Assembly (NCBI GenBank): GCA_900545805.1
Contig: URAL01000025.1
Location: 1-25,505, forward strand
Direction: 5' to 3'
From: an uncultured Eubacteriales bacterium
GTDB taxonomy: Bacteria; Bacillota; Clostridia; Oscillospirales; Oscillospiraceae
DNA length: 25,505 bases
In this document: one piece after another, positions 15,212 to 23,725 of the stretch
How positions within the stretch are numbered: the stretch's first letter is position 1
Layout of the letters: each line of letters begins with the position of its first letter
Program-made: the position numbers and the translations under genes
Notes under the pieces: model-generated
Told to the model about the DNA's origin: nothing
Seen by the model: the letters and a program-made list of their open reading frames with translations, nothing else
Databases searched by the model: none

Positions 15212-15324
15212 GCGCTGCGCATAAGCGCCTGCTCATCGTTCCCCGCGCCGGTCACGGCCTGAGCTACATGCTCGACCGCGAGGCGTATCTCGCCGCCCTC
15301 CGCGAATTTTTGCAGGCGCATTGA
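15208..15324 (+). pseudogene. C-terminal scrap of an alpha/beta hydrolase
   Basis: A frame that could start at the ATG at 15157 (overlapping the YeiH stop) runs through the terminator stem and then reads HKRLLIVPRAGHGLSYMLDR, followed by EAYLAALREFLQAH and stop. That is the usual last part of an alpha/beta hydrolase, with the catalytic His in AGHG. Everything before it is missing: no lid, no GxSxG nucleophile elbow and no acid. I read it as a remnant of a deleted gene, not a functional 55-residue protein. Its last codons (FLQAH and TGA) lie in the left arm of repeat copy D. Confidence 0.7.
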
Positions 15325-15603
15325 CGCAGCTGCCGATACGCATTTTGCGTCGGTACGACCGATGAGTGCGGAGGAAACCGTAAAAAACGGGCGGGCAATG
15401 CCCGCCCCTACATTATAGTTTTTTGTTCCGACATAGCTTTCGGAAGCGGAACGGGCAAGCCCGTTCCCTACGTTATGGATTTTTGTTCCGACTATGCCCG
15501 TAGGGGCGACCATTGGTCGCCCGTCGCGCCGGTTTCGTCGGTGCTCACCGGTCGGGCGACCGCAATCACTGTATCCGCGGCAGCGTCCGTGCGCCTCTAA
15601 AAA
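15307..15603. repeat. Composite inverted-repeat element, copy D
   Basis: This 297-bp element is the best preserved copy. The left arm (15315-15380) and the reverse complement of the right arm (15530-15595) align without gaps over 66 bp at about 46 identities by hand count. Both are bounded outside by TTTTT(GC/AG)AGGCGCA and inside by AAACCG. Between the arms lie three palindromes: GGGCGGGCA-A-TGCCCGCCC (15389-15407), GGAACGGGC-AA-GCCCGTTCC (about 15448-15467) and GGGCGACCA-T-TGGTCGCCC (15504-15522). They are separated by two copies of a spacer CCCTAC(A/G)TTAT(A/G)G followed by TTTTTGTTCCGAC. No reading frame worth calling is present. It lies between two convergent genes. Confidence 0.85.
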
Positions 15604-15651
15604 TGTGACTAAATCAGGGCACAAATTATCCGTTCAGACGCTGACAGCCAT

Positions 15652-16053
15652 TTATTCAGCGCTTACTAAAGTATAAATTTCAAAGGTGCCCCTGGCGGTG
15701 AGAGTACCGCTGCAATCGTAAACGGAGGTCTCGACAACATTGACGGTGCGGCCGGACTTGATTATTCTGCCCTCACAGCGAAGCTTCTTGCCCTTGCCCG
15801 GACGGAGAAAATTGAGGCTGCCGCTGAGCGTAACAAAAGTCCTGGCCCGCTGACCGACCGCAACTCCGGCCGCAACATCGCACAGAGAATACACTAAGCC
15901 GCCGTGCGCCATGCCCAGGGGATTGAGCGATTCCGGACGCAGCTCGACCTCCACGACGGAGAAGTCGGGGCCGATATCGGTCGTGTAGATATGATTATAT
16001 TTATTATACTCGCATCGGGTGTTTACCAGATTCAGATATTCCTGCTTATCCAT
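15652..16053 (-). CDS. PaaI-type hotdog-fold acyl-CoA thioesterase
   Basis: The 133-residue protein has the PaaI/YiiD hotdog pattern: a strand ...VEVELRPESLNPLGMAHGG with Asn44, Gly47 and His50-Gly-Gly, then the long helix VYSLCDVAAGVAV with the likely catalytic Asp59, then LSGSLNFLRPGK and GRIIKSGRTVNVVETSVYD. Such proteins are homotetramers that hydrolyse short or aryl acyl-CoA thioesters in the cytoplasm. GGAGGC lies 6 nt before the ATG at 16053. It begins 37 nt after the end of the clpC-like gene in the same direction and has no clear promoter, so it may be read from the clpC transcript. Confidence 0.9.
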   Translation of the reverse strand: MDKQEYLNLVNTRCEYNKYNHIYTTDIGPDFSVVEVELRPESLNPLGMAHGGLVYSLCDVAAGVAVGQRARTFVTLSGSLNFLRPGKGKKLRCEGRIIKSGRTVNVVETSVYDCSGTLTARGTFEIYTLVSAE

Positions 16054-16090
16054 AGCTTTGCCTCCATAAAAACATGGAAAGCATTATATA

Positions 16091-18361
<2,271 letters not shown>

Positions 18362-18422
18362 GGTCTTTTCCCCCTTGTGCACATATTGATATATCTTAAT
18401 ACATCGGCCGCGCCGATACTGT

Positions 18423-18450
18423 CGTATAAGGGATTATTGACAGTTTGCAA
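18423..18450 (-). promoter_or_regulatory. Candidate promoter of the clpC-like gene
   Basis: On the minus strand TTGCAA (18450-18445) is followed after 16 bp by TATACG (18428-18423), about 60 nt before the TTG start. I see neither a CtsR heptad repeat (GGTCAAA-type) nor a CIRCE inverted repeat in the 18362-18540 region. Confidence 0.35.
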
Positions 18451-18479
18451 AATTTATAGTTATTAACTTCAATTTACGT

Positions 18480-18507
18480 TTGCATTTTTGAAAATTTGTG
18501 TTACAAT
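18480..18507 (+). promoter_or_regulatory. Probable ferredoxin promoter
   Basis: TACAAT (18502-18507) preceded by TGT forms an extended -10; TTGCAT (18480-18485) lies 16 bp upstream as -35. The leader to the ATG at 18573 is about 60 nt. Confidence 0.5.
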
Positions 18508-18572
18508 GCACTTGCAAGACATAGGCAAGACCAGAATCCCTATTGAGCAAACTTACATATGGAGGTTACATC

Positions 18573-18743
18573 ATGGCTTTTGTTATTACCGACGAGTGCC
18601 TGTCCTGCGGCGCATGCGCAGCACAGTGCCCTGCTGAAGCTATCTCTATGGGCGATCTTCACTATGAGATCGATGCCGACAAGTGCCTTGAGTGCGGTGC
18701 TTGCGCAGCACAGTGCCCTGCAGAGGCTATCGAGGCTCAGTAA
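18573..18743 (+). CDS. 2[4Fe-4S] clostridial-type ferredoxin
   Basis: The 56-residue protein has two CxxCxxCxxxCP motifs (Cys9, 12, 15, 19 and Cys38, 41, 44, 48), the classical pattern that binds two low-potential [4Fe-4S] clusters. The two halves are near copies of each other (CGACAAQCPAEAI occurs twice), reflecting the known internal duplication of this family. It carries electrons in anaerobic metabolism, for example for pyruvate:ferredoxin oxidoreductase or hydrogenase. GGAGG lies 8 nt before the ATG. It stands alone with its own promoter and a strong terminator. Confidence 0.97.
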   Translation: MAFVITDECLSCGACAAQCPAEAISMGDLHYEIDADKCLECGACAAQCPAEAIEAQ

Positions 18744-18759
18744 GCCTGAGAAAACCGAA

Positions 18760-18801
18760 AAAACGCGGTGTGGAAAAACCATGCCGCGTTTTTTCTTTTT
18801 T
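18760..18801 (+). terminator. Rho-independent terminator of the ferredoxin gene
   Basis: A 14-bp stem (18760-18773 with 18779-18792, two G-U pairs) carries an AAAAA loop and is followed by a long TTTTCTTTTTT tract. Confidence 0.9.
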
Positions 18802-18827
18802 CAGTGGTGTCCGTGCGCCTCTAAAAA
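18796..18827. repeat. Collapsed 32-bp remnant of the inverted-repeat element
   Basis: The left end TTTTTTCAGTGGTG and the right end, minus strand TTTTTAGAGGCGCACGG, match the outer ends of copies C and D and meet with no interior. It lies on the T tract of the ferredoxin terminator, as copy C does on the nucleotidase terminator. Confidence 0.5.
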
Positions 18828-18840
18828 CAAAAAACGAATG

Positions 18841-18869
18841 TTGATTTTCGGACGTTTGTATAGTAAAAT
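18841..18869 (+). promoter_or_regulatory. Promoter of the TetR gene
   Basis: TTGATT (18841-18846) and TAAAAT (18864-18869) are separated by 17 bp; the ATG at 18909 is about 40 nt downstream. Confidence 0.6.
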
Positions 18870-18908
18870 GTATTATAGATAAAAATAAATGTAAGGAGCG
18901 CGGTGAGC

Positions 18909-19493
18909 ATGGAAACAGTCAGACCCAAAAAGGAAGACAGACGCGTAAGATACACAAAGCAGGCCATCCGAGACGGCTTTCTGCGGCTGCTCGCCGAAAA
19001 GCCGATAGAAAAGATAAGCGTGACGGAGATCTGCCGCGAGGCGGACATAAACCGCGGTACGTTTTACGCGCATTACTCCGATCCATATGAGCTCAAGCAC
19101 AGCCTTGAGGATCAGCTGTCCGAGGCTATGGAGCAGCGGCTGCGCGAGAGCGGCCTCAAGCGTCTCAACTCGCTGCAAACCTTGCAGCTTTTGCAGGAAA
19201 ACAAAGAGCTCTGCCGTGTTTTTGCAGGTCCCTACGGCGATCATGACGCGATGCTCAAGGTCATCGCACGGCATGCCGACGATTATATTGAGCAGGAAAT
19301 ACTCGTCCCGGGTGAGGTGAGCGATCAGCTGGCCGAGTGCCTGAAGGGACTTCTGGTATCGTCGATATCCACCGTGGTCAAGTACTGGCTCGACACAGGC
19401 ATGAAGGCCGCGCCAGAGCGTGTTGCCTATGTTCTCGACACCTACTGCTTCAGCGGCATAAAGGGCTTTTTGGACAATAAGGAGAAGTTTTGA
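18909..19493 (+). CDS. TetR/AcrR family transcriptional regulator
   Basis: I use the ATG at 18909, 10 nt after AAGGAG; a GTG at 18903 is in frame but too close. The 194-residue protein begins with a TetR helix-turn-helix (ISVTEICREADINRGTFYAHYSD, about residues 36-58), followed by a helical ligand-binding domain ending VAYVLDTYCFSGIKGF. This C-terminal type is common in clostridial TetR proteins near transporters. No transporter or enzyme gene is next to it: upstream is the ferredoxin and downstream, after 109 nt, a lipoprotein gene. The regulated gene could be that lipoprotein, or the regulator acts elsewhere. Confidence 0.92.
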   Translation: METVRPKKEDRRVRYTKQAIRDGFLRLLAEKPIEKISVTEICREADINRGTFYAHYSDPYELKHSLEDQLSEAMEQRLRESGLKRLNSLQTLQLLQENKELCRVFAGPYGDHDAMLKVIARHADDYIEQEILVPGEVSDQLAECLKGLLVSSISTVVKYWLDTGMKAAPERVAYVLDTYCFSGIKGFLDNKEKF

Positions 19494-19602
19494 TTTACAT
19501 AATGTGTTGATAACTCTGTTGGAAGTGTGCAAAACCTTAGTGTTTCAAGCAATTTGTTTTTGAGTTGTTAATAATTTGTTGCCGATGAGAGGTTAAAGAT
19601 AA

Positions 19603-20772
19603 ATGAAGAAGATAATTTCAATGCTGCTTTGCTGCGCTATGCTGGGCACTCTTTGCGCGTGTCAGCACGGCGGCGATCTTGAAAAGCGCACGCCGGTGCC
19701 GCAGTTTGACATAATGGCAAGCTACAGCTTCGACGACGCGGAGCTCAAAAACGACGACGGCGTTTCTTATTACAGGCAGAGCCTCGGCTCGGCGGAGATA
19801 AGCTCGAAGGACGAGCGTACGGCGCAGCGCATAAACGCGTCCCTGGCCGAGCTCTACGTCAAATTCAGAGCCGACGCCGAGTATACACGCCGCGTTGCCG
19901 AGGATCAGCACGAGGGCGAGACGATAGAGCTTAGCTACCGCTGTACGCCGAGCATAACTCGCTGCGATACCAACGCGCTGAGCGTTGTTTTCGATATTTC
20001 GCAGGATGTCGGCGGACTGCACGCCGATTTCACGCGGGTCAGCCGCAGCTTCAATGCCGACACCGGCGAGCAGCTCACGCTTGCAGATCTTGCGCGAAAC
20101 GAGGATCAGCTCAAGACCTTTATGAAAAATTATGTAATCGGCCTTGCCGCCGGCGATCAGTATAAGGAAAACGGCCAGAGCATCTTCTTTGAGGATTTTG
20201 AAGCCGCCATCGGCGGGCTCATCGATGCGGGCAGCAACTGGTATTTAAATGATGAAGGACTCGTCGTGTACGCAAACCCATACGATATAGCGCCGTACAG
20301 CTGCGGAGTGCTGATGTTCGAGATACCCTACTCCGCACTTGAGGAGTTTATTGACGCGGGCTTCATGCCCGTAGAATACGAGGGTGAAAACGGCCTGGTG
20401 CTTGCCGACGACGGCGATAAGCTCGACCGCGACAGCATAAATATTCTCGACACCGTGACGGTCGACGCCGAGGGACAGAGCATCGTGCTCTCGGCCGAGG
20501 AGACAGTGTACAACGTAAGAATATACACCGAAAGCCGCACGCTGTGGCAGCGCAACTACCTCACGACCGGCGAGGGCGTCGAGGTAAAAAGCTACATCCC
20601 CGATACGCAGGCGAATATCGCCGTCAGATATCAGCTCGCCGACGGCACGGAGGTCATCCGCGGCATATTCCAGAGCGGCAGCGACGGCTCGATAATCCTT
20701 GTTGATCTCGTAAGCGGCGACTCGTTCAATTCACTGAGCACGATAGCCGGCGATGAGGTCAGGAACTTCTGA
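19603..20772 (+). CDS. Lipoprotein with DUF3298/RsiV-like domain
   Basis: The 389-residue protein has a lipoprotein signal peptide with lipobox GTLCAC (Cys20). Residues about 40-265 resemble the DUF4163-DUF3298 pair found in RsiV and PdaC: an N-terminal strand-rich part (YRQSLGSAEIS...INASLAELY), then DVGGLHADFTRVSRSFNADTGEQLTLADL and a C-terminal ...FEIPYSALEEFI. In RsiV this domain binds lysozyme and in PdaC it accompanies a deacetylase; neither the anti-sigma part nor an enzyme part is present here. Residues 270-389 form an extra beta-rich domain not recognised. It is the first gene of a run with an M24 peptidase 14 nt downstream. Confidence 0.82.
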   Translation: MKKIISMLLCCAMLGTLCACQHGGDLEKRTPVPQFDIMASYSFDDAELKNDDGVSYYRQSLGSAEISSKDERTAQRINASLAELYVKFRADAEYTRRVAEDQHEGETIELSYRCTPSITRCDTNALSVVFDISQDVGGLHADFTRVSRSFNADTGEQLTLADLARNEDQLKTFMKNYVIGLAAGDQYKENGQSIFFEDFEAAIGGLIDAGSNWYLNDEGLVVYANPYDIAPYSCGVLMFEIPYSALEEFIDAGFMPVEYEGENGLVLADDGDKLDRDSINILDTVTVDAEGQSIVLSAEETVYNVRIYTESRTLWQRNYLTTGEGVEVKSYIPDTQANIAVRYQLADGTEVIRGIFQSGSDGSIILVDLVSGDSFNSLSTIAGDEVRNF

Positions 20773-20786
20773 TACGGAGGCGCAAA

Positions 20787-21857
20787 GTGGAGAGACTTGC
20801 GAAGATTCGCGGCGGGCTCATCGATCTCGGGCTCGACGCGGTGCTGATAACCGATGAATTAAACCAACGCTACGCGACGGGCTTTGCCTTTACCGACGGC
20901 GCGGTGCTCATAACGCTCGACAGAGCGTTTCTGATAACAGATTCGCGCTACATCGAGGCGGCAGAAAGGAGCGTTTCACGCGATATCACGCTGCGTATGT
21001 TCGGAGCGGGCAGACGGCTGACGGAGCTTGTGCGCGAGGCGATAGCCGAGTGCGGAGTAAAAATGCTCGGCGCGGAGGAGTTTTCGCTCTCGCACGGGGC
21101 ATTCCTGAACTGGCAGAAGGCGCTGGGAACGGAGCTTCACCCGTGCCAGAGCCTGTTTTACTCTCTGCGAGCGTCCAAGGATGAGGCGGAGCAGCGCAGT
21201 ATGCGCCATGCGCAGGCGATAGCCGAAAAGGCGCTGGACGATGTTCTGCGCATCATCCGACCGGGCGTGACCGAGCGCGATATCGCCGCCGAGATCACAT
21301 ACAGGCTTTTAAAGCACGGCGGCGAGGGAAACAGCTTTGCTCCCATAGCCGTTACGGGCGCAAACACCAGCATGCCGCACGGCGTACCGTCGGACGCGGT
21401 CGTGCGAGAGGGCGATTTTGTCACGATGGACTTCGGCTGCCTCAAGGACGGCTATTGCTCCGACATGACGCGTACCGTCGCCGTCGGCTATGCGACAGAC
21501 GAGATGAAAAACATTTATGATATTGTGCTGCATGCGCAGCTTGCCGGCATAGCCAGGGCCGCCGCCGGAGTTACCGGCGCGGAGATAGACGGCGCGGCGC
21601 GAAAGGTGATTGCCGACGCGGGCTACGGCGAGTATTTCGGGCACAGCTTCGGCCATTCGCTGGGGCTTTACATCCACGAAAGCCCGGCCGCGGCGCCCTC
21701 TGTGAAAATTCCGATGCCTGTCGGCGCCGTCATATCGGCAGAGCCCGGAATATATCTGCCGGGCAGATTCGGCGTAAGAATAGAGGACGTCCTCATCCTG
21801 CGCGAGGGCGGCTGCGAGGTCATAACGAAGGCAGACAAAGAGCTTGTTATTTTATAA
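20787..21857 (+). CDS. M24 family Xaa-Pro aminopeptidase/dipeptidase
   Basis: The gene starts with GTG at 20787, 6 nt after GGAGG, and encodes 356 residues. An N-terminal creatinase-like domain (1-130) precedes the pita-bread catalytic domain with all five dinuclear metal ligands: Asp215 (MDFG), Asp226 (SDMTRT), His290 (GHSLG), Glu319 (AEPGIYLPG) and Glu333 (RIEDVL). The family cleaves N-terminal residues linked to proline in the cytoplasm. The neighbour efp is typical for Bacillota (as papA-efp in Bacillus subtilis), joining proline-peptide turnover with the factor that rescues ribosomes at polyproline. Confidence 0.94.
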   Translation: MERLAKIRGGLIDLGLDAVLITDELNQRYATGFAFTDGAVLITLDRAFLITDSRYIEAAERSVSRDITLRMFGAGRRLTELVREAIAECGVKMLGAEEFSLSHGAFLNWQKALGTELHPCQSLFYSLRASKDEAEQRSMRHAQAIAEKALDDVLRIIRPGVTERDIAAEITYRLLKHGGEGNSFAPIAVTGANTSMPHGVPSDAVVREGDFVTMDFGCLKDGYCSDMTRTVAVGYATDEMKNIYDIVLHAQLAGIARAAAGVTGAEIDGAARKVIADAGYGEYFGHSFGHSLGLYIHESPAAAPSVKIPMPVGAVISAEPGIYLPGRFGVRIEDVLILREGGCEVITKADKELVIL

Positions 21858-21869
21858 GGGAGAGATATC

Positions 21870-22130
21870 ATGGCAAAGGGAAAGAAAAAAGAAAAGAAAC
21901 TGAACTTCTCGCTCACGCCGTTTTTGTACATCGGTTTTGTTATCGTATGCGTAACGGCGCTGCTGCAAAGCTTCATTCCGAACTTCCCGGAGGGACTGCG
22001 CAACATCCTGTACATAGTCGGCGTTCTGGCGATGGTTGTGTATATGTTCCAGATAGCGTTTGAAAAACGTACCGGAAAACGTGAAAATGATGCTCCGGAA
22101 AAGGAAAGCAAGAGCAAAAACAGAAAATAA
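21870..22130 (+). CDS. Small membrane protein of unknown function
   Basis: The 86-residue protein has two hydrophobic segments (about 16-36, LTPFLYIGFVIVCVTALLQSF, and 44-62) between a Lys-rich start (MAKGKKKEKK) and a charged C-terminal tail (KRTGKRENDAPEKESKSKNR). By the positive-inside rule both ends should be cytoplasmic. GGGAGAG lies 8 nt before the ATG and the gene follows the M24 gene after 12 nt. I do not recognise a family. Confidence 0.8.
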   Translation: MAKGKKKEKKLNFSLTPFLYIGFVIVCVTALLQSFIPNFPEGLRNILYIVGVLAMVVYMFQIAFEKRTGKRENDAPEKESKSKNRK

Positions 22131-22132
22131 TC

Positions 22133-22161
22133 TTGCAATATGGCGTAATTTAATGTAAACT
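22133..22161 (+). promoter_or_regulatory. Promoter of efp
   Basis: TTGCAA (22133-22138) and TAAACT (22156-22161) are separated by 17 bp; the ATG at 22211 follows after about 45 nt, with AGGAGG as ribosome site. Confidence 0.6.
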
Positions 22162-22210
22162 ATTAAGGCTATAGACGATTTTATACTTTCACATAGGAGG
22201 ATAATACAGT

Positions 22211-22774
22211 ATGCCTATTACAGCAGGTGATTTCAGAAACGGCGTTACCTTTGAGATGGACGGCCAGGTCATGCAGGTCGTCTCCTTCCAGCACGTTAAG
22301 CCCGGCAAGGGTGCGGCCTTCGTCCGCACCAAGATGAAGAACGTCATAACCGGCGCAGTCACCGAAACTTCCTTTAACCCCACCGCAAAGTTCGAGACCG
22401 CTACCGTCGAGCGCAAGACCATGGAATACAGCTATAACGACGGCAGCCTCTATTATTTCATGGATCCCGAGACCTATGAGCTCGAGCCTGTTGACGAGTC
22501 CAATCTCGGCGACAGCTTCAAGTTCGTAAAGGAAAATATGGAGTGCACCATCTACTCCTACAAGGGCAAGGTCTTTAACGTCGAGCCGCCCTTCTTCGTC
22601 GACCTCGTCGTTACCGACACCGACCCCGGCTTTGCAGGCAACACCGCCACCAACGCGACCAAGCCCGCAACTCTCGAGACCGGCGCAGAGGTCAAGGTTC
22701 CTCTCTTTATCGAGCCCGGCGAGAAGATCCAGATCGACACCCGCACCGGCGAGTACCTCAGCCGCTCCAAGTAA
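22211..22774 (+). CDS. efp: Translation elongation factor P
   Basis: The 187-residue protein has the three beta-barrel domains of EF-P. The domain I tip loop HVKPGKGAAF places Lys33 where the modified lysine sits in other bacteria (Lys32 in B. subtilis, Lys34 in E. coli). Domain III shows the ...PLFIEPGEKIQIDTRTGEYLSR signature. EF-P binds ribosomes stalled on proline runs and promotes peptide bond formation. The codon use is strongly biased to C-ending codons, as in the nucleotidase gene, fitting high expression. No lysine-modifying enzyme gene (EpmA-, EarP- or YmfI-type) is seen here. The stop lies immediately before repeat copy E. Confidence 0.98.
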   Translation: MPITAGDFRNGVTFEMDGQVMQVVSFQHVKPGKGAAFVRTKMKNVITGAVTETSFNPTAKFETATVERKTMEYSYNDGSLYYFMDPETYELEPVDESNLGDSFKFVKENMECTIYSYKGKVFNVEPPFFVDLVVTDTDPGFAGNTATNATKPATLETGAEVKVPLFIEPGEKIQIDTRTGEYLSRSK

Positions 22775-22985
22775 TTTTCAGAGATGCATTGACGCATCTG
22801 CGGATACGGTGATTGCGGTCGCCCGGTATCGCAACTGCCGGCAAAACCGGAAAACTGCCGCTTACCTACAGAGCACCGAAAGTTTTGCGACGCATCTACA
22901 TTGGCTTCCCTGCGTAAGGGGAGCTGGCGACAAAGTCGCCTGAGGGGTCGCTCTTTCGCACCCGCAGGTACGGATTTGCGCAGCC
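22775..22985. repeat. Intergenic repeat, copy E, joined to a second repeat type
   Basis: The first part (22775-22852) is one arm of the inverted-repeat family: TTTTCAGAGATGCATTGACG, CATCTGCGGATACGGTGATTG, CGGTCGCCCGGTATCG and GCAAAACCGG. After about 22888 (GCGACGCATCTACATTGG) the sequence changes to a different hairpin repeat: CTTCCCT-gcgt-AAGGGGAG followed by GGCGAC-AAA-GTCGCC and TGAGGGG (about 22908-22947). Repeats of that second form seem familiar from gut clostridial genomes. No clear second arm is present. The element separates efp from the next gene. Confidence 0.65.
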
Positions 22986-22999
22986 AAAGGAGTTATTTA

Positions 23000-23473
23000 A
23001 TGACAGTTAGTGAAAAAGTAGCATATCTCAAGGGCCTTGCCGACGGACTCGGCGTAAAGGACAGCACCAATGAGGGCAAGCTCATGCTCGCCGTCATCGA
23101 CGTGCTCGAGGCCATGGCCTACGATATCGAAGCCGTGGACGCTCACGCAAAGGACCTTTCCGACAGCATCAGCGACATAAACGAAGACATGGAGTACCTC
23201 GAGGATCTCTGCATCGGCGATATGGACGACGATGACGTGGAGCTCGACGATGACTCGGACGACGCCGACGTGTCCTGCACCGGCTGCTGCGGCAGCTGCG
23301 GCGGCGACGAGCAGGAGTATGAGGTCACCTGCCCCAAGTGCGGCGAGACCATCACCGTTTTCGAGGAGGATCTCGACTTCGGCTCGATCCGCTGCCCCAA
23401 GTGCGACGCGGAGCTTGAGTTCGACATGAGCTCCGACGACGGCAAAGACAGCAAAGAAAAGAAAGATAAGTGA
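23000..23473 (+). CDS. CD1247 N-terminal domain-containing zinc-ribbon protein
   Basis: The start at 23000 has AAAGGAG 6 nt upstream. The 157-residue protein begins with MTVSEKVAYLKGLADGLGV, the conserved opening of the clostridial CD1247-type proteins, and continues as a coiled, acidic helical region to about 70. A run of Asp/Glu (74-90) leads to a Cys cluster CTGCCGSC (93-100) and a zinc ribbon CPKC...CPKC (Cys111, 114, 132, 135), ending in a Lys-rich tail. The family has no known function; the zinc ribbon suggests a role with nucleic acid or in a protein complex. A terminator follows. Confidence 0.88.
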   Translation: MTVSEKVAYLKGLADGLGVKDSTNEGKLMLAVIDVLEAMAYDIEAVDAHAKDLSDSISDINEDMEYLEDLCIGDMDDDDVELDDDSDDADVSCTGCCGSCGGDEQEYEVTCPKCGETITVFEEDLDFGSIRCPKCDAELEFDMSSDDGKDSKEKKDK

Positions 23474-23485
23474 ATTAAGTGAATA

Positions 23486-23523
23486 AATCAAAACCTCCGG
23501 CTTAGCCGGAGGTTTTGATTTTC
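23486..23523. terminator. Bidirectional terminator between convergent genes
   Basis: A 16-bp perfect stem (AATCAAAACCTCCGGC and its complement, loop TTA) has T-rich flanks on both strands and serves the CD1247-type gene and the minus-strand DUF951 gene. Confidence 0.9.
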
Positions 23524-23526
23524 AGC

Positions 23527-23715
23527 TTATTCCTCGTGCCTTATCTCCCGTATGTTCTTTTCAAACTTGCTGCGCGGGCCCATGACCTCGCGGCCGCAGC
23601 CGAGGCACCTGAGCTTGAAGTCCGCGCCGATGCGCAGCACCTGCCAGCGCTTCTCGCCGCAAGGGTGCGCTTTTTTCATCGTCAGCACGTCACCGACGCG
23701 TATATCCATTGGCAT
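23527..23715 (-). CDS. DUF951 family protein
   Basis: The 62-residue protein matches DUF951 over its length: MDIRVGDVLTMKKAHPCG, then WQVLRIGADFKLRCLGCGREVM and PRSKFEKNI. Three conserved cysteines (Cys19, Cys37, Cys40) suggest a small metal site in an SH3-like barrel. Its function is unknown; it is widespread in Bacillota, often near DNA metabolism or rpsF/chromosome partition genes. GAGG lies before the ATG at 23715; the ATG at 23709 is an alternative. It follows rarA after 10 nt and is likely co-transcribed. Confidence 0.92.
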   Translation of the reverse strand: MPMDIRVGDVLTMKKAHPCGEKRWQVLRIGADFKLRCLGCGREVMGPRSKFEKNIREIRHEE

Positions 23716-23725
23716 GTCCGGTACC

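Noticed and set aside
15307..15603. CRISPR array or riboswitch in the palindrome-rich region
   Set aside because: The repeats are of different sequence and uneven spacing, with no constant repeat-spacer pattern, and the region lies at gene 3' ends, not in a 5' leader.
18362..18540. CtsR or CIRCE heat-shock operator before clpC
   Set aside because: I looked for GGTCAAA-type heptad repeats and TTAGCACTC-type inverted repeats on both strands and saw none.
18833..18858. TetR operator as an inverted repeat AAACG...CGTTT around the TetR promoter
   Set aside because: Only five bases per half-site match, which is expected by chance in this AT-rich stretch.
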